Translations under genes and position numbers: made by a program
Part shown: piece by piece, positions 11,500-21,854 of the stretch
Layout of the letters: the number at the start of each line of letters is the position of its first letter
Position numbering within the stretch: the first letter of the stretch is position 1
Source of the DNA: Mesostigma viride
Lineage: Eukaryota > Streptophyta > Mesostigmatophyceae > Mesostigmatales > Mesostigmataceae
NCBI GenBank assembly: GCA_009746045.1
Contig: RPFO01000520.1
Location: forward strand, 1-35,888
DNA: 35,888 nucleotides
Reading direction: 5' to 3'
The notes under the pieces: model-generated
The model's database searches: none
The model's input: the letters and a program-made list of their open reading frames with translations, nothing else
Told to the model about the DNA's origin: nothing

Positions 11500-12620
11500 G
11501 CCCGCGGTGCCCCTGATTGCTGTCTGGCCCCTAATCATGTGGATGTGGCTGGCTGCCTGCCCTCCTGTTTGCCCCATCCCCAAACCCCATGCCGCAAGGC
11601 TCGTAGCTCAAGCCCCATGGCTCATGCCCCATGGCCCTTGCCTGCCAGCCTACCTGTGCTGCATACCCTTGCAGCCTTTCCTGCCTCGCCTGGCCTGGCC
11701 TGCCCTGCCCTCTCTGCCCTCCCGCCCGCCCATGCGGTCCGTTGCCACGGATGGAAAATGAGAAGAAAATAATATGGCCCCGCTGGCACCACAAATCACC
11801 TGGTTGGACAACCAAGGGGATAGCCTGCACAATGAGACAGGAACACAGCAGACCCAGCAAAGCAAGATTCAGGTTGTAAGCCAGTGGAGATTACTTTTGA
11901 CTTGCTTGATGAAGAAATATAAAACACCTTCTACTGTCACACCTTCTACGAACAAATGGTTGATTGATCACCTTATACACCACGTAAACATGTTACCAGA
12001 CGCGCTCTTCAGCCCAGTGAAAATCCACGCGCGAAGCAAGGCAGATTATCTTACGCAGTAAGCACCATGAATGTCAGCCACTACAGCAGTAAATGACGCC
12101 CTAAACTCATGACCAGGCAAGCATCCACAGGGGCTTTCACCGCCCAGTATATTCCAGAAAAAATCATCACAGATCCTCTGGCAACGGACGTTGACACGGG
12201 AAACCCGAAGGACCATGAAGATGGCGTCCTGCACGGCTAAGAAAATGAAACGCAGACCCTTGCTACGCTATGTCTTCGCTGCGACTAGGTGAATTCGGCC
12301 AAATGGAAACAACGCAACCGAGGAAACGCATCAGAAAGAGAGCAGGCACTAGCCCGGTCATCGAAACAAACGACTCACCATCGGCATCGCCAGCGTACGT
12401 CCCGTGGCAACAAATCCAGCGTCCATTCCAATATTGTGTGACGACAACAGAAACTCGTCGGCCACACCCACGCCTTCCACGAACAGCAAACTTATTTCAC
12501 TAGGCACCCAATACGTCAAGCAAAGAAGCACGATAACATAATACCTAAATCTACAACGACATTCCATTTCCAGGTCGCTAGCTATCGCAGCAGGCCATAG
12601 CGCCACGAACCTCTCCCACG

Positions 12621-12719
12621 CACGTGAATGCCCACCGACGGCCAGCCAGATCAGAAACAATTCAAAGGTACGCATCGAAATTGAACATTGAACGCTATAA
12701 AAGCAATGCCCACGCATTG
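12621..12719 (+). promoter_or_regulatory. Promoter-like cassette, unit 3
   Basis: CACGTG is at 12621-12626, TATAAAAG at 12696-12703 and the dyad at 12704-12719, with the same 75-bp spacing as in other units. Confidence 0.45.
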
Positions 12720-12990
12720 TCCATCCCCAATTTTCCAGGCAGCGTTGACCGCCATCCCCAATATTAAGTGCTGTCGCAGCATGTCGTCCCCTCTCCCCCT
12801 CGCAGTCCTGGTTTATGCAGGTTCGATTGCTTGGGCGCGTCCAAGCGGTCCAGCACCGCGTACTACCCACTTGAAAATCCTCCCAAGTCATTTTCCCCTG
12901 CTTGCTTAGTACGGGATCTGGCAAAAATTCGTCCAGCAAGCAACATACTACTCTCCACTCCTCCAACTAAAACTTTGCGTATAAATTTAG

Positions 12991-13036
12991 AATAAATATC
13001 AGTCACATCATGTTCAGACTATAACTTCGGTCTGAA
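12991..13036 (+). terminator. AATAAA plus stem-loop, unit 3
   Basis: AATAAA at 12991-12996 is 295 bp past the TATA box. TTCAGAC...GTCTGAA spans 13013-13036. Confidence 0.3.
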
Positions 13037-13654
13037 TCGAAAAGTGATGCGAAAACACTCAGTGAAACGGTTTCTGCACGCAATGAGGACAGGAAAACGG
13101 CCGTAACGCCCAAAATGCTACGGTTTCTAAACATTTTCTGGACGTTCCGTCGAGCTGCCGCACTGAACGCTACGAATTTTTAGGACGGCGCGCTCTCGGC
13201 CAAGCGATGGGCGCAGTAGCCGAAGTTGATCGCCGCAAGGCATGGGATGTTTCGTAAGAGATGCTTCGCGCAAGAGTTTGAGGGCCGCGGAACAACTTGA
13301 CATCGCGTTTCAGGTCCGTCAAACTGCCTGTGTTTTCTTTCTCCTCCCATTGGCGGTCCGCCCCCCCTGCTGAACAAAGTGCTGAACCGGATCAACCCCT
13401 GCCCGCAAAAGTGCTGAACCGGATCTGACCAGATCAGACGTTTCAGCCCCCGTTCAGAACTCCTGAGACTCGATCTGCCTAGTTTGCCACTTTTCGGGCA
13501 ACTGCTCCGATTGGGCGCCACCGCGGATCCCCGGATCGCCCTGACTATCGGTCGCCCTGCGCTCGCGGTTTTCGTACGGGCCACTTTTCGGACCTCACGG
13601 TTTGACCAACTTTTTCGTTGGGGTTAATCGTAGTCACTAGAGGGGGACAAGATC

Positions 13655-13669
13655 GGGGGCTCCGCCCCC
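13655..13669. repeat. Short-module hairpin, copy 1
   Basis: GGGGGC-TCC-GCCCCC is a 6-bp GC stem with a 3-nt loop, six bases after the junction. A further GAACCCCC offers alternative pairing. Confidence 0.8.
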
Positions 13670-13960
13670 GAACCCCCGCTACTTGGCAGATTCTGTGCCT
13701 CAACGGCTTTTTGTGCCTCAACGGCGAGTACCAGCACAGCCGTACACTCCCGCTCACACAGCCCGCCCACTAGCAAGACAGCCGAACCTGTACGGCAGGC
13801 CACATCCTGTGATTCCATGGATTACGCCACGATTCCATGCAAATTCATGGTGCCGGACGGTTTGCTGGCCTATTTTGGGAAGCCGGTGGCTGAACCGAAC
13901 CGCAACTAAACCTGGTATGTCAGCACGTCAGGTCCGTCCGTCAGCTTTCTCGCTTGAAGG

Positions 13961-14100
13961 TGGGTCCTCTACACAAAAGGAGGGTCCTCTATCATATGGC
14001 CCCGTTTGTTAGTAAGATGGTGGGGTGGGTCCTCTACAAGAAAGGAAGGTCCTCTATCATATAGCCCCGTTTGTTAGTAAGATGGTGGGGTGGGTCCTCT
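13961..14100. repeat. 65-bp tandem repeat, about 2.2 copies
   Basis: TGGGTCCTCT starts at 13961, 14026 and 14091. The intervening 65-bp units share ATCATAT(G/A)GCCCCG and GTTAGTAAGATGG. The repeat lies wholly within the extra segment of short-module copy 1. Confidence 0.85.
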
Positions 14101-14587
14101 TGACGTCTGAACTCGTTTTGTTCACTGAGCAAATGTTCGCTGTGTCAGGTCCGTCCGTCAGATTTCTCACTTTTTGCTAGCAACCGCCGAATACCCCTTG
14201 AATCTGTCCTCTCCTCGCCGTTTTCCTTGCCAACTTCCCTCGTCCGTTCCAAACGCCTAGGCCAATTTCAAGCTCAACTCGAAACGCAAGGCTTAGGCGC
14301 TTAGCTACTCGGAAAAATTAACCGTTACGACGCGGTTACGGCCGTTTGCACTCGAAACGCTTTTACTGATTGTCGGTTGGCACGCATTTGTTTGGCTACT
14401 CGTCTTAGAAGAGTTTGGGCGCCGGACGCTACGCGGTGACAGGCTGCTAGAAAGCCTACGGACGCGATCTGCGTAAAGATTTTGTGGAAACAAATTGTGC
14501 GTTCCGATTTTTGCGCTACTCGGGTACGGACAACGTTTGCCGGAAGAGTTTGCGGAACAAATGGGCCTTTATAGTATAAAGGGCAAC

Positions 14588-14930
14588 AAGAAAAAAGTGG
14601 GGGAGGGGGGGCTATCGCCCCCCCTCCCCGACTTGAGAGGACGTGACTCGCCGCTAGCGGCCCAGAGGCCGATAGTCGACCTTCTGGGCGCCAACCGCAC
14701 CGGCCCGCGCGACGCGCCAAGACCCTTCCACGGAGGACGCGCGGGCGGACGATTCCGACCGGGACGAACCGCCGCCGTGCGCCACGCGCAACGGACCCTT
14801 CCCCGTGAACGCCGTGGAAGCTCTCCGAGCGCGAGCCGGATACTTGGAAATTTCGTCACGTTCGTATCGAAAATGCAATTCTGACAAATTTTCAGCTCGG
14901 ACTTGACCACAATGAATTTCAGCATTCGAC
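14588..14930 (+). repeat. GC-rich 343-bp module
   Basis: The module begins AAGAAAAAAG and ends ...GCATTCGAC. It opens with the strongest hairpin in the window (14600-14629), in which 13 base pairs enclose a TATC loop. The rest is GC-rich and occurs once here. Its ends obey the same AC/AAG junction rule as the other modules, so it is treated as a separate block. It may instead be the first part of the B unit's leader. Confidence 0.55.
14600..14629. repeat. Long GC hairpin of the 343-bp module
   Basis: The arms GGGGAGGGGGGGC and GCCCCCCCTCCCC pair over 13 bp around the loop TATC. Confidence 0.85.
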
Positions 14931-14937
14931 AAGTTGG

Positions 14938-14954
14938 GGGCCCCTTCGGGGCCC
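14938..14954. repeat. Leader hairpin of the B unit
   Basis: GGGCCCC-TTC-GGGGCCC has a 7-bp stem and lies just after the GAC/AAGTT junction at 14930/14931. Confidence 0.8.
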
Positions 14955-16466
14955 GGACTTTTTGGCGCCTGAGCGGGCGATTGGCGCGTACACCCGCGGG
15001 GTGGGTCCTCGGGAACGCCGGCGCCACGCGGGGCGCGCAGCGCGAAGGGGCAGTGGCCGAGGGCGCCGAGGCGGGGGGGCCAGCGGGAGCCCAAAAATTT
15101 CGGCTTCGTACGGCCCGTCCGCGGGCGGAGCCCCCTGCTTAGAATTACGTACACTGCAAATTCCAGGCTATGGCGGTGCAGAAAACTGATTGGTGTAGGA
15201 GCATCGACAGTGCATGGATTCGTTCCAAATATTGTAGGCATTTTTTATGAGTTATGGCTGGGATGAGTAGGTCATCCAGCAACATCTGGGTGTAGTTCGT
15301 GGCATGTTTCCCTACCCTTTTGGGAATGCCCTTGGGGCCAGGCCAGGTCAGAATATGCCGCCCTGGCCGGCCAAGCCGCTGGGGCCTGCCAGACCAAAGT
15401 CCCTATATGAGTGTGCTTTGGTCCCAATATGGACACTAAACTGTTTTAGGTTAGTTTGTGGACATTACCATGCAAGGTGCAACTGGCTCCTATTGTTAGG
15501 CGCGAGTTGGACACGATTTGAGGGCTAAAAGCTAAAATTGTTTGCTGACACAGCTAGCCCGCAACACACGTACCATAGTTGTCACACTTCATGTAGTGTT
15601 CAAGTTGGGGCATGATGCAGACAATGTTTGTTCCAACTCTGATTTATTATAATGAGTTGTCTTGAGCACTTCATAATGAGATTAGCACAGCTCATTTTAA
15701 GACACACCACCGAATCTTTATAAAACAATCCCATCCAATTCCCAACTTCACCATGGAATGGCCATCAAATGTTAGCATGTGCACGATCGCTCATGCCCAC
15801 TTCAAAATCACCTGAAGAAAGAAAGTTTTGTATTCGCTAACTTCTTTATAACCACCACCAGTATGGGGCAACCACAGGCCCTCACTGTGACCACTGTGAC
15901 CACGGCAAGGGCACTCCATCACATGCAGCCATAAATGTAGCTAACGAAGCAAGGCCAGCTGGTATCCAGGCGGCATGTTGCCACCACACACGTCTCGGTT
16001 ACGGCGCGGTCACCCATCTTCATGTCCCTGCAAATATGCACCCCATAGCAACGTGTGACAACCCACAAGACCCCACGGTGCCCTTTTGCGGGATCGCAGG
16101 GCATGGCAGGGCATGTGCGTGTGTACCACCCCTACCTGCCTGCCCAACGCCCCACTCCCCATGCCCCAAGTTTCATGGCTCGTGCCCCAGGTCCCCTGCC
16201 CCGTCCCACCTGCCCACTGTGCCCCTGCTTGAGACTTGCCTCTGACCACATCACGTGCAGGTGGCTGAGGGCCTGCCCCATGCCCCAGTCCCCACGACCT
16301 GTGACTCATAGCTTCAGGCGCTCGCCTTGCCCCCTGCCGCCTGGACCCTGCCCCCCGCCCCCTCCTCCCTTCCCCCTGTCCCCATGCCCTCCTCCCTGTG
16401 GTGCCCCCGCTGGCTGGCTTGCCAATAATCACATCTCGTGCATGTGGCTGCCTTGCTGGCTGCCTT

Positions 16467-16626
<160 letters not shown>

Positions 16627-16950
16627 CCTGACCCATGCCACATACCCCACGCCCCAAGCCTCGTGCCCCATGTCCCCAAGTTTCATGGCTCGTGCCCCAG
16701 GTCCCCTGCCCCGTCCCACCTGCCCACTGTGCCCCTGCTTGTGACTTGAGTCTGACCACATCACGTGCAGGTGGCATGCCCCAGTCCCCACGACCTGTGA
16801 CTCATAGCTTCAGAAAGGCTCCCCCTGCCCCCTGCCGCCTGGACCCTGCCCCCCGCCCCCTCCCCCCTTCCCCCTGTCCCCATGCCCTCCTCCCTGTGGT
16901 GCCCCCGCTGGCTGGCTTGCCAATAATCACATCTCATGCATGTGGCTGCC

Positions 16951-16964
16951 TTGCTTGCTTGCTT

Positions 16965-17011
<47 letters not shown>
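16951..17011. repeat. (GGCT)n microsatellite, tract 2
   Basis: A shorter tract is preceded by a few TTGC/CTTG repeats. It occupies the same place in the second higher-order copy. Confidence 0.95.
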
Positions 17012-17012
<1 letters not shown>

Positions 17013-17144
17013 CCTGACCCATGCCACATAACCCACGCCCCAAGCCTCGTGCCCCATGTCCCCAAGTTTCATTGCTCGTGCCCCAGGTCCCCTGCCCCGT
17101 CCCACCTGCCAGCCCCATATTCCCATGACCTCGTGCATGTGGCT

Positions 17145-17169
17145 GCCTTGCTGGCTGGCTGGCTGGCTG
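17145..17169. repeat. (GGCT)n microsatellite, tract 3
   Basis: About four or five GGCT repeats in the third, truncated higher-order copy. Confidence 0.85.
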
Positions 17170-17340
17170 CCTGACCCATGCCACATACCCCACACCCCAA
17201 GCCTCGTGCCCCATGTCCCCTGCCAGCCTGCCTAGCTGCCTACACATGCAAAGGAAACAAACATGGCCCCGCTGGCACAATCCAAAGCACACCTGGTTGA
17301 TCAGGTAGCGGGCACGCCTGCACAATGAGACATCAAAATT

Positions 17341-17665
17341 ACACAGCCAGCAAAGCAAAATTCAGTGTGCAAGCGAATGGGGCCTACGTTTGACAGCAAG
17401 TATGATGAATCCATGTAGAAAAATATGGCACAACACATGGTTGCCCACCTGCACGTACAGCCCAGTAAAAATTCACGTGCAGCAAACTGTCTACCCATGC
17501 GTGACTTTGGCTTCAGCCCAGTAAAAATCTGCACAACACAAATATTGCACAGCCATTAGAGCAAGTCTAACTTTGGATATGCTGGATGGAAGCAATATAG
17601 CACAGCATGACACACCCCTAGTTGCTGACCTTCACCCATATAGCCCAGTGAAAACTCACGTGCAA
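17341..17665. repeat. Duplicated segment in the B spacer
   Basis: Two diverged copies run from CACAGCCA... to AGCCCAGT(A/G)AAAA(T/C)TCACGTGC (the latter at ~17459 and ~17642). A third partial AGCCCAGTAAAAATC lies at ~17516. The A units have this motif once, just before their spacer midpoint. Confidence 0.7.
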
Positions 17666-18331
17666 AGCAAGGCAGCTTATCACACGCAAAAGCACCGTCA
17701 ACGTCAGGCACCACAGCAGTCAACGACTCCCAAAATTGGTGCATGAGCAATCATCCATGAGCAATCATGGGCTTTCCCTGCCCAGTCTGTTCCAGAAGAA
17801 AGCAACACGGATAACGTGGCAATAACATTCCCAAGGAGAATGAAGAGGACGCACCCCACGGATACGACAATGGAAGACAGACTCTTGGTCCGGTACGTGC
17901 ACGCTGCGACCAAGAAAATTCGTCTGGAAAAAGGGAAATTGCATCAGATGACGGTAAACGTAAACCACATTAGATAAAAGCAGATAAATTGACCACATCT
18001 TTGACACAAATCGCCATCGCCAGCGTTCGTCCCGTGCCAAGCAATCCAGCGCTCAATCGCAATTGTGTATGGTGACACCAGACATTCGTTTGCCCCATCC
18101 CACGTCTTCCATGAACATCAATACTGATTTTACAAGGCGTGAAATACGTAAAACTGAAGAATGACGACAATGAAACAAAACAATCTGATGACGACGTTCG
18201 ATTTCCAGGTCGCTGGCTATTTTACAGCAAATGCCATAGCGACACGGACCTCTCCCACGCAGGTTGCACGGGGTTGACGCCCCGCCAGCTCAGAAAGTTT
18301 CCTACGTACTCTTCCAATACAATTTTTGACG

Positions 18332-18356
18332 TATAAAAACCAGGAATTCGCATTCC
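18332..18356 (+). promoter_or_regulatory. TATA box and dyad, B unit
   Basis: TATAAAAA (18332-18339) is followed by the dyad GGAAT-TCGC-ATTCC (18343-18356) at the position equivalent to the A-unit promoter cassette. The surrounding sequence is diverged but alignable. The CACGTG element and the AATAAA/stem-loop of the A units are absent. Confidence 0.4.
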
Positions 18357-18997
18357 CCATCCCGATTTCACATGCTACGTCGCCCGCCATCGCCAGCCAT
18401 CAACAACTATGGTTGCTTCCGCAGCACGTCGCTTTGTTTCATTAAAATTTTTTGCCCCGACCATGCCGCTTTTATTATTCACGTTCACTTTACCCATTGC
18501 CACTGCCAGCCTGGTGCGCTATGAACGTTTTCGTTCGTAACGCAAAATTCCGTCTCGATTGATTCTATTTCCCCTGTTCAGACGCGAACGTTTCCGTTCA
18601 GCACGTAACTGTCATTTCGTCTCGCTTGCTTATCAAATTTGACATCCCACGTCCTGTGACTAAAGAAGTTTTAGTACAGATATCGGTTCGCCAGTAGCTT
18701 GTTTGACGCTTAAAATAGTCAACGCGCCGTAATTCCTGAGGCCGCGCGGATTGGCGAGACGCCCCACCTGCCCGCAAAAGTCTGAACATGTTCAGCGTTT
18801 CAGACCCGTTCAGAACTCCTGACAGTCGATCTCCAAGGTTTGGGGATTTTCTTTGTACTACGCCGATTGGCCATCTCGCTACGGTCTTGTACGTCGTCCG
18901 CTCCCGCGCTAGGGGGCGCGGGGGACGGCCCCACCTTCGGCCTACGGCCTCGGCCAAAGTTTTCGGGCGTCATAAATCGTAGTTACTAGTAGGGGAC

Positions 18998-19734
18998 AAG
19001 ATCGGGGGCTCCGCCCCCGAACCCCCGCTACTTGGCAGATTCTGTGCCTCAACGGCTTTTTGTGCCTCAACGGCGAGTACCAGCACAGCCGTACACTCCC
19101 GCTTACACAGCCCGCCCACTAGCAAGACAGCCGAACCTGTACGGCCGGCCACAGCCTGTGATTCCATGGATTACGCCACGATTCCATGCAAACTCATGGT
19201 GCCGGACGGGTTGCTGGCCTATTTTGGGAAGCCGGTGGCTGAACCGAACCGCAACTAAACCTGGTATGTCAGCACGTCAGGTCCGTCCGTCAGATTCCTC
19301 ACTTTTTGCCAGCAACCGCCAAATACCACTTGAATCGGTCCTCTCCTCGCCGTTTTCCTCGCCAATTTCCCTCGTCCGGCCCAAACGCCTAGGCCAATTT
19401 CAAGCTGAACTTGGCACGCATCGTCGTCGATAGCTACGGAGCTTAGAAACTCGGAGTTCTGGACCGTTACGCGCAGGTAACGGCCGTTTTAGTCTGTTTT
19501 ACTGACTACTACTGTCGTCACGGGGTATTTGTTTGAGTTCCCGTCTTAGAAGAGTTTGGGTGCCGGACGCTACGCGGTGACAGGCCGCTAGAAAGCCTAC
19601 GGACGCGATCTGCTGAAAGATTTTGTGGAAACAAATTGTGCGTTCGGATTTTTGCGCTACTAGGGTACGGACAACGTTTGCCGGAAGAGTTTGCGGAACA
19701 ATTGGCGGACCATAATCGTAGTATAAAGGGCAAC
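18998..19734 (+). repeat. Short module, copy 2 (uninterrupted)
   Basis: This 737-bp copy begins AAGATC and the GGGGGC-TCC-GCCCCC hairpin (19004-19018), and ends ...GTAGTATAAAGGGCAAC, directly against A unit 4. It aligns along its length with 13649-14587 apart from the ~217-bp extra segment there. It contains GGTAACGGCCGTTTT, the opposite orientation of the AAAACGGCCGTAACG found in A-unit tails. Confidence 0.85.
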
Positions 19735-19739
19735 TAGTG

Positions 19740-19757
19740 GGGGGGCCAAGGCCCCCC
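19740..19757. repeat. Leader hairpin, unit 4
   Basis: GGGGGGCCAAGGCCCCCC follows the ...GGGCAAC/TAGT junction. Here the A leader is joined to the short-module end. Confidence 0.85.
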
Positions 19758-20317
19758 ACTTTTTCGGACGCACTACGCCACCAGGGGCCCTGAGGCCCCC
19801 GCCGAAAGCTTCGACCCGCCGGGTTGAGCCCGCCGACCGGCCCGGCCCCTACGCCGGGGGGCGAACGCTCGGCGGCCTTCCTTTGGGGGCTTCCCATCGC
19901 GCGCGCTCGCGCCGGCCTGCCGCACCGTCGATCCCACGCTCCGTCCCTCACGTGCACGTCCAGCACGCGTCGTACTACTAGTACATCAACCCAGTCCGAA
20001 TAGTACCGTATATTGTGAGACGTCGCCGTTCATTGCATGCAAATATTTCCTTACTCATTACTTCCTAACAACTGAAACTGACAATGCAGCTATGCCATGC
20101 AGGACACAATGTGGGTACCGCTTTTTGCAAGCGGCAGCCATAACGACCAAACACTTCCATGCAAACTCCCATGTTCATCATTCATTAATATTCATTGAGT
20201 GGCAATCCTTTGTAAACACATGCACCGTCGTTCATGCCCACCATGACTTCATGTAGACAACGTTTTGTACATTACTCGACAGTGCCCTTGTGCGCGACCG
20301 TGGGGCGTGCCCTGTCC

Positions 20318-21854
20318 ATTCGTGGGTGTGGTGGGGAGCTGCCATGCATGCGTGGGTTTAGAGGGTGGCTGGCATGTGTGCCTGGGTTTGTGGGGTGGCT
20401 GCCATGCGTGCGTGGGTGTGGGGGGTGGCTGGCATGCGTACGTGGGTGTGGGGGGTGGCTAGCATGCACGTGCATGCGGGGGGTGGCTGGCATGCATGCG
20501 TGCATGTGGGGGGTGGCTGGCATGCATGCGTGGGTTTGTGGGGTGGCTGATATGCGTGCGTGGGTGTGGGGGGTGGCTGGCATGCGTATGTGGGTGTGGG
20601 GGGTGGCTGGCATGCACGTGCATGTGGGGGGTGGCTGTCATGCATGCGTGCATGTGGGGGGTGGCTGGCATGCGTGCGTGGGTTTGTGGGGGGGTGGCAT
20701 ACGTGCGTGGGTGTGGGGGTGGCTGGCATGCGTGCATGGGTTTGTGGGGTGGCTGGCATGCATGCGTGGGTGTGGGCGGGAGCTGCCATGCACGCATGTG
20801 GGGCGGGGCAGGCTGGCATGCGTGCGTGGGTGTGGGGGGGGACGGCATGCGTACTTGGTGACGGGGGTGGCTGGCATGCATAAGTGGGTTTGTGGGGTGG
20901 CTGGCATGCATGCGTGCATGTGGGGGGGGGCTGGCACGCGTGTGTGGGTTTGGGGGGGGCTGGCATGCATGCGTGTGGGGGGGGGGGGCTGACATGCATG
21001 CGTGGGTGTGGGTGGCTGGCATGCGTGCCTGGGTTTGGGGGTGGGCTGCCATGCGTGCGTGGGTTTAGGGGGTGGCTGGCATGCGTGCCTGGGTTCGTGG
21101 GGTGGGCTGCCATGCGTGCGTGGGTGTGGGGGTGGCTGGCATGCACGTGCATGTGGGGGGTGGCTGGCATCCATGCGTGCGTGTGGGAGGTGGCTGGCAT
21201 GCATGCGTGGGCTCGTGGGGTGGCTGGGATGCGTGCGTGGGTGTGGGGGTGGCTGGCATGCGTGCATGGGTTTGTGGGGTGGCTGGAATGCAAGCATGCA
21301 TGTGGGGGGGGGCTTGTTTGCATGTGGGGTGGCTGGCAAGCATGCGTGCATGTGGGGGGTGGCTGGCATGTGTTTTGGGGTTGGGGGGGCGGCTGCCATG
21401 CGTGCGTGGGTGTGGGGGGGGCTGGCATGCATGCATGCATGTGGGGGGGCTGGCATCCATGCGTGGGTTTGTGGGGTGGCTGGCATGCATGCATGCACGA
21501 GGGGAGGGGCTGGCATGCGTGCGTGGGTGTGGGGGGGGCGTACGTGGGTATGGGGGGTGGCTGGCATGCGTCCGTGGGTGTGGGGGCGGAGTGGCATGCA
21601 TGCGTGGGTGTGGTGGGGGCTGCCATGCATGCGTGGGTTTAGGGGGGGCTGGCATGCGTGCCTGGGTTCGTGGGGTGGCTGCCATGTGTGCGTGGGTGTG
21701 AAGGGTGGCTGGCATGCGTACGTGGGTGTGGGGGGTGGCTGGCATGCATAAGTGGGTTTGTGTAAGGGGGGGGGGTGGCTGGCATGCGTGCGTGGGCATG
21801 GGGGTGGCTGGCATGCGTGCGTGGGTTGGTGGGGTGCCTGGCATGCATGCGTGG
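20318..21854. repeat. G-rich ~30-bp minisatellite, unit 4
   Basis: About fifty ~30-bp repeats. The variant order matches unit 3 closely, with the landmarks CATGTGGGGCGGGGCAGGC (~20795) and GGCTTGTTTGCATGTGGGG (~21311). Confidence 0.95.

Larger units (their letters stand above)
9378..13648 (+). repeat. A-type repeat unit 3
   Basis: This complete A unit is 4271 bp. Its parts are a leader (9378-9959), a minisatellite (9960-11499), a C-rich transition (11500-11748), a spacer (11749-12620), a promoter-like cassette (12621-12719) and a tail (12720-13648) ending ...CACTAGAGGGGGAC. It is followed by the short module rather than by another A unit. Near 12755 it lacks about 12 bp (the AGCCAGCAGG segment) present in the other copies. 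The position equivalent to GGTAAGTA reads TTAGTAC. No gene is supported. Confidence 0.9.
13649..14587 (+). repeat. Short module, copy 1 (with internal insertion)
   Basis: This 939-bp module begins AAGATC and the hairpin GGGGGC-TCC-GCCCCC (13655-13669), and ends ...TAGTATAAAGGGCAAC. It shares no leader, minisatellite or promoter cassette with the A units. Compared with copy 2 (18998-19734) it carries ~217 extra bases between two copies of GTCAGGTCCGTCCGTCAG (13927-13944 and 14144-14161). No open frame looks like a gene. It could be an independent short repeat element or a decayed leader/tail pair of another unit type. Confidence 0.8.

Noticed and set aside
11774-12061. 95-codon plus-strand frame starting MAPLAPQITW, seen in units 2-6 with similar extent
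   Set aside because: Between copies most base differences change the amino acid (V/D, N/K, P/H, M/T, S/T, V/A) and few are silent. Unit 6 loses the stop codon, and the frame is broken in unit 1 and unit B. Length conservation reflects recent duplication.
12810-12835. tRNA or SINE B-box-like GGTTCGATTGC downstream of the TATA box
   Set aside because: The last conserved C of the B box is absent, there is no matching A box or cloverleaf, and other units read CGTTCGATTGC.
12358-12966. Minus-strand frame of 144-202 codons across the TATA region (core MRGHCFYSVQCSI)
   Set aside because: It runs antisense over the promoter-like cassette. Frame-breaking insertions separate the units (4 bp at ~31141; different lengths near 22965), and the B unit does not keep it.
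13180-13584. Minus-strand frame beginning MARTKTASAG, resembling the histone H3 N-terminus
   Set aside because: Only the first few residues resemble H3. The rest has no histone-fold similarity, and units 4 and 5 read MARTRTASAG followed by unrelated sequence. Coincidence.
14588-14930. Transposon terminal inverted repeats
   Set aside because: The hairpins occur only at module starts. No matching inverted copy is found at module ends, and no transposase or reverse-transcriptase frame is present.
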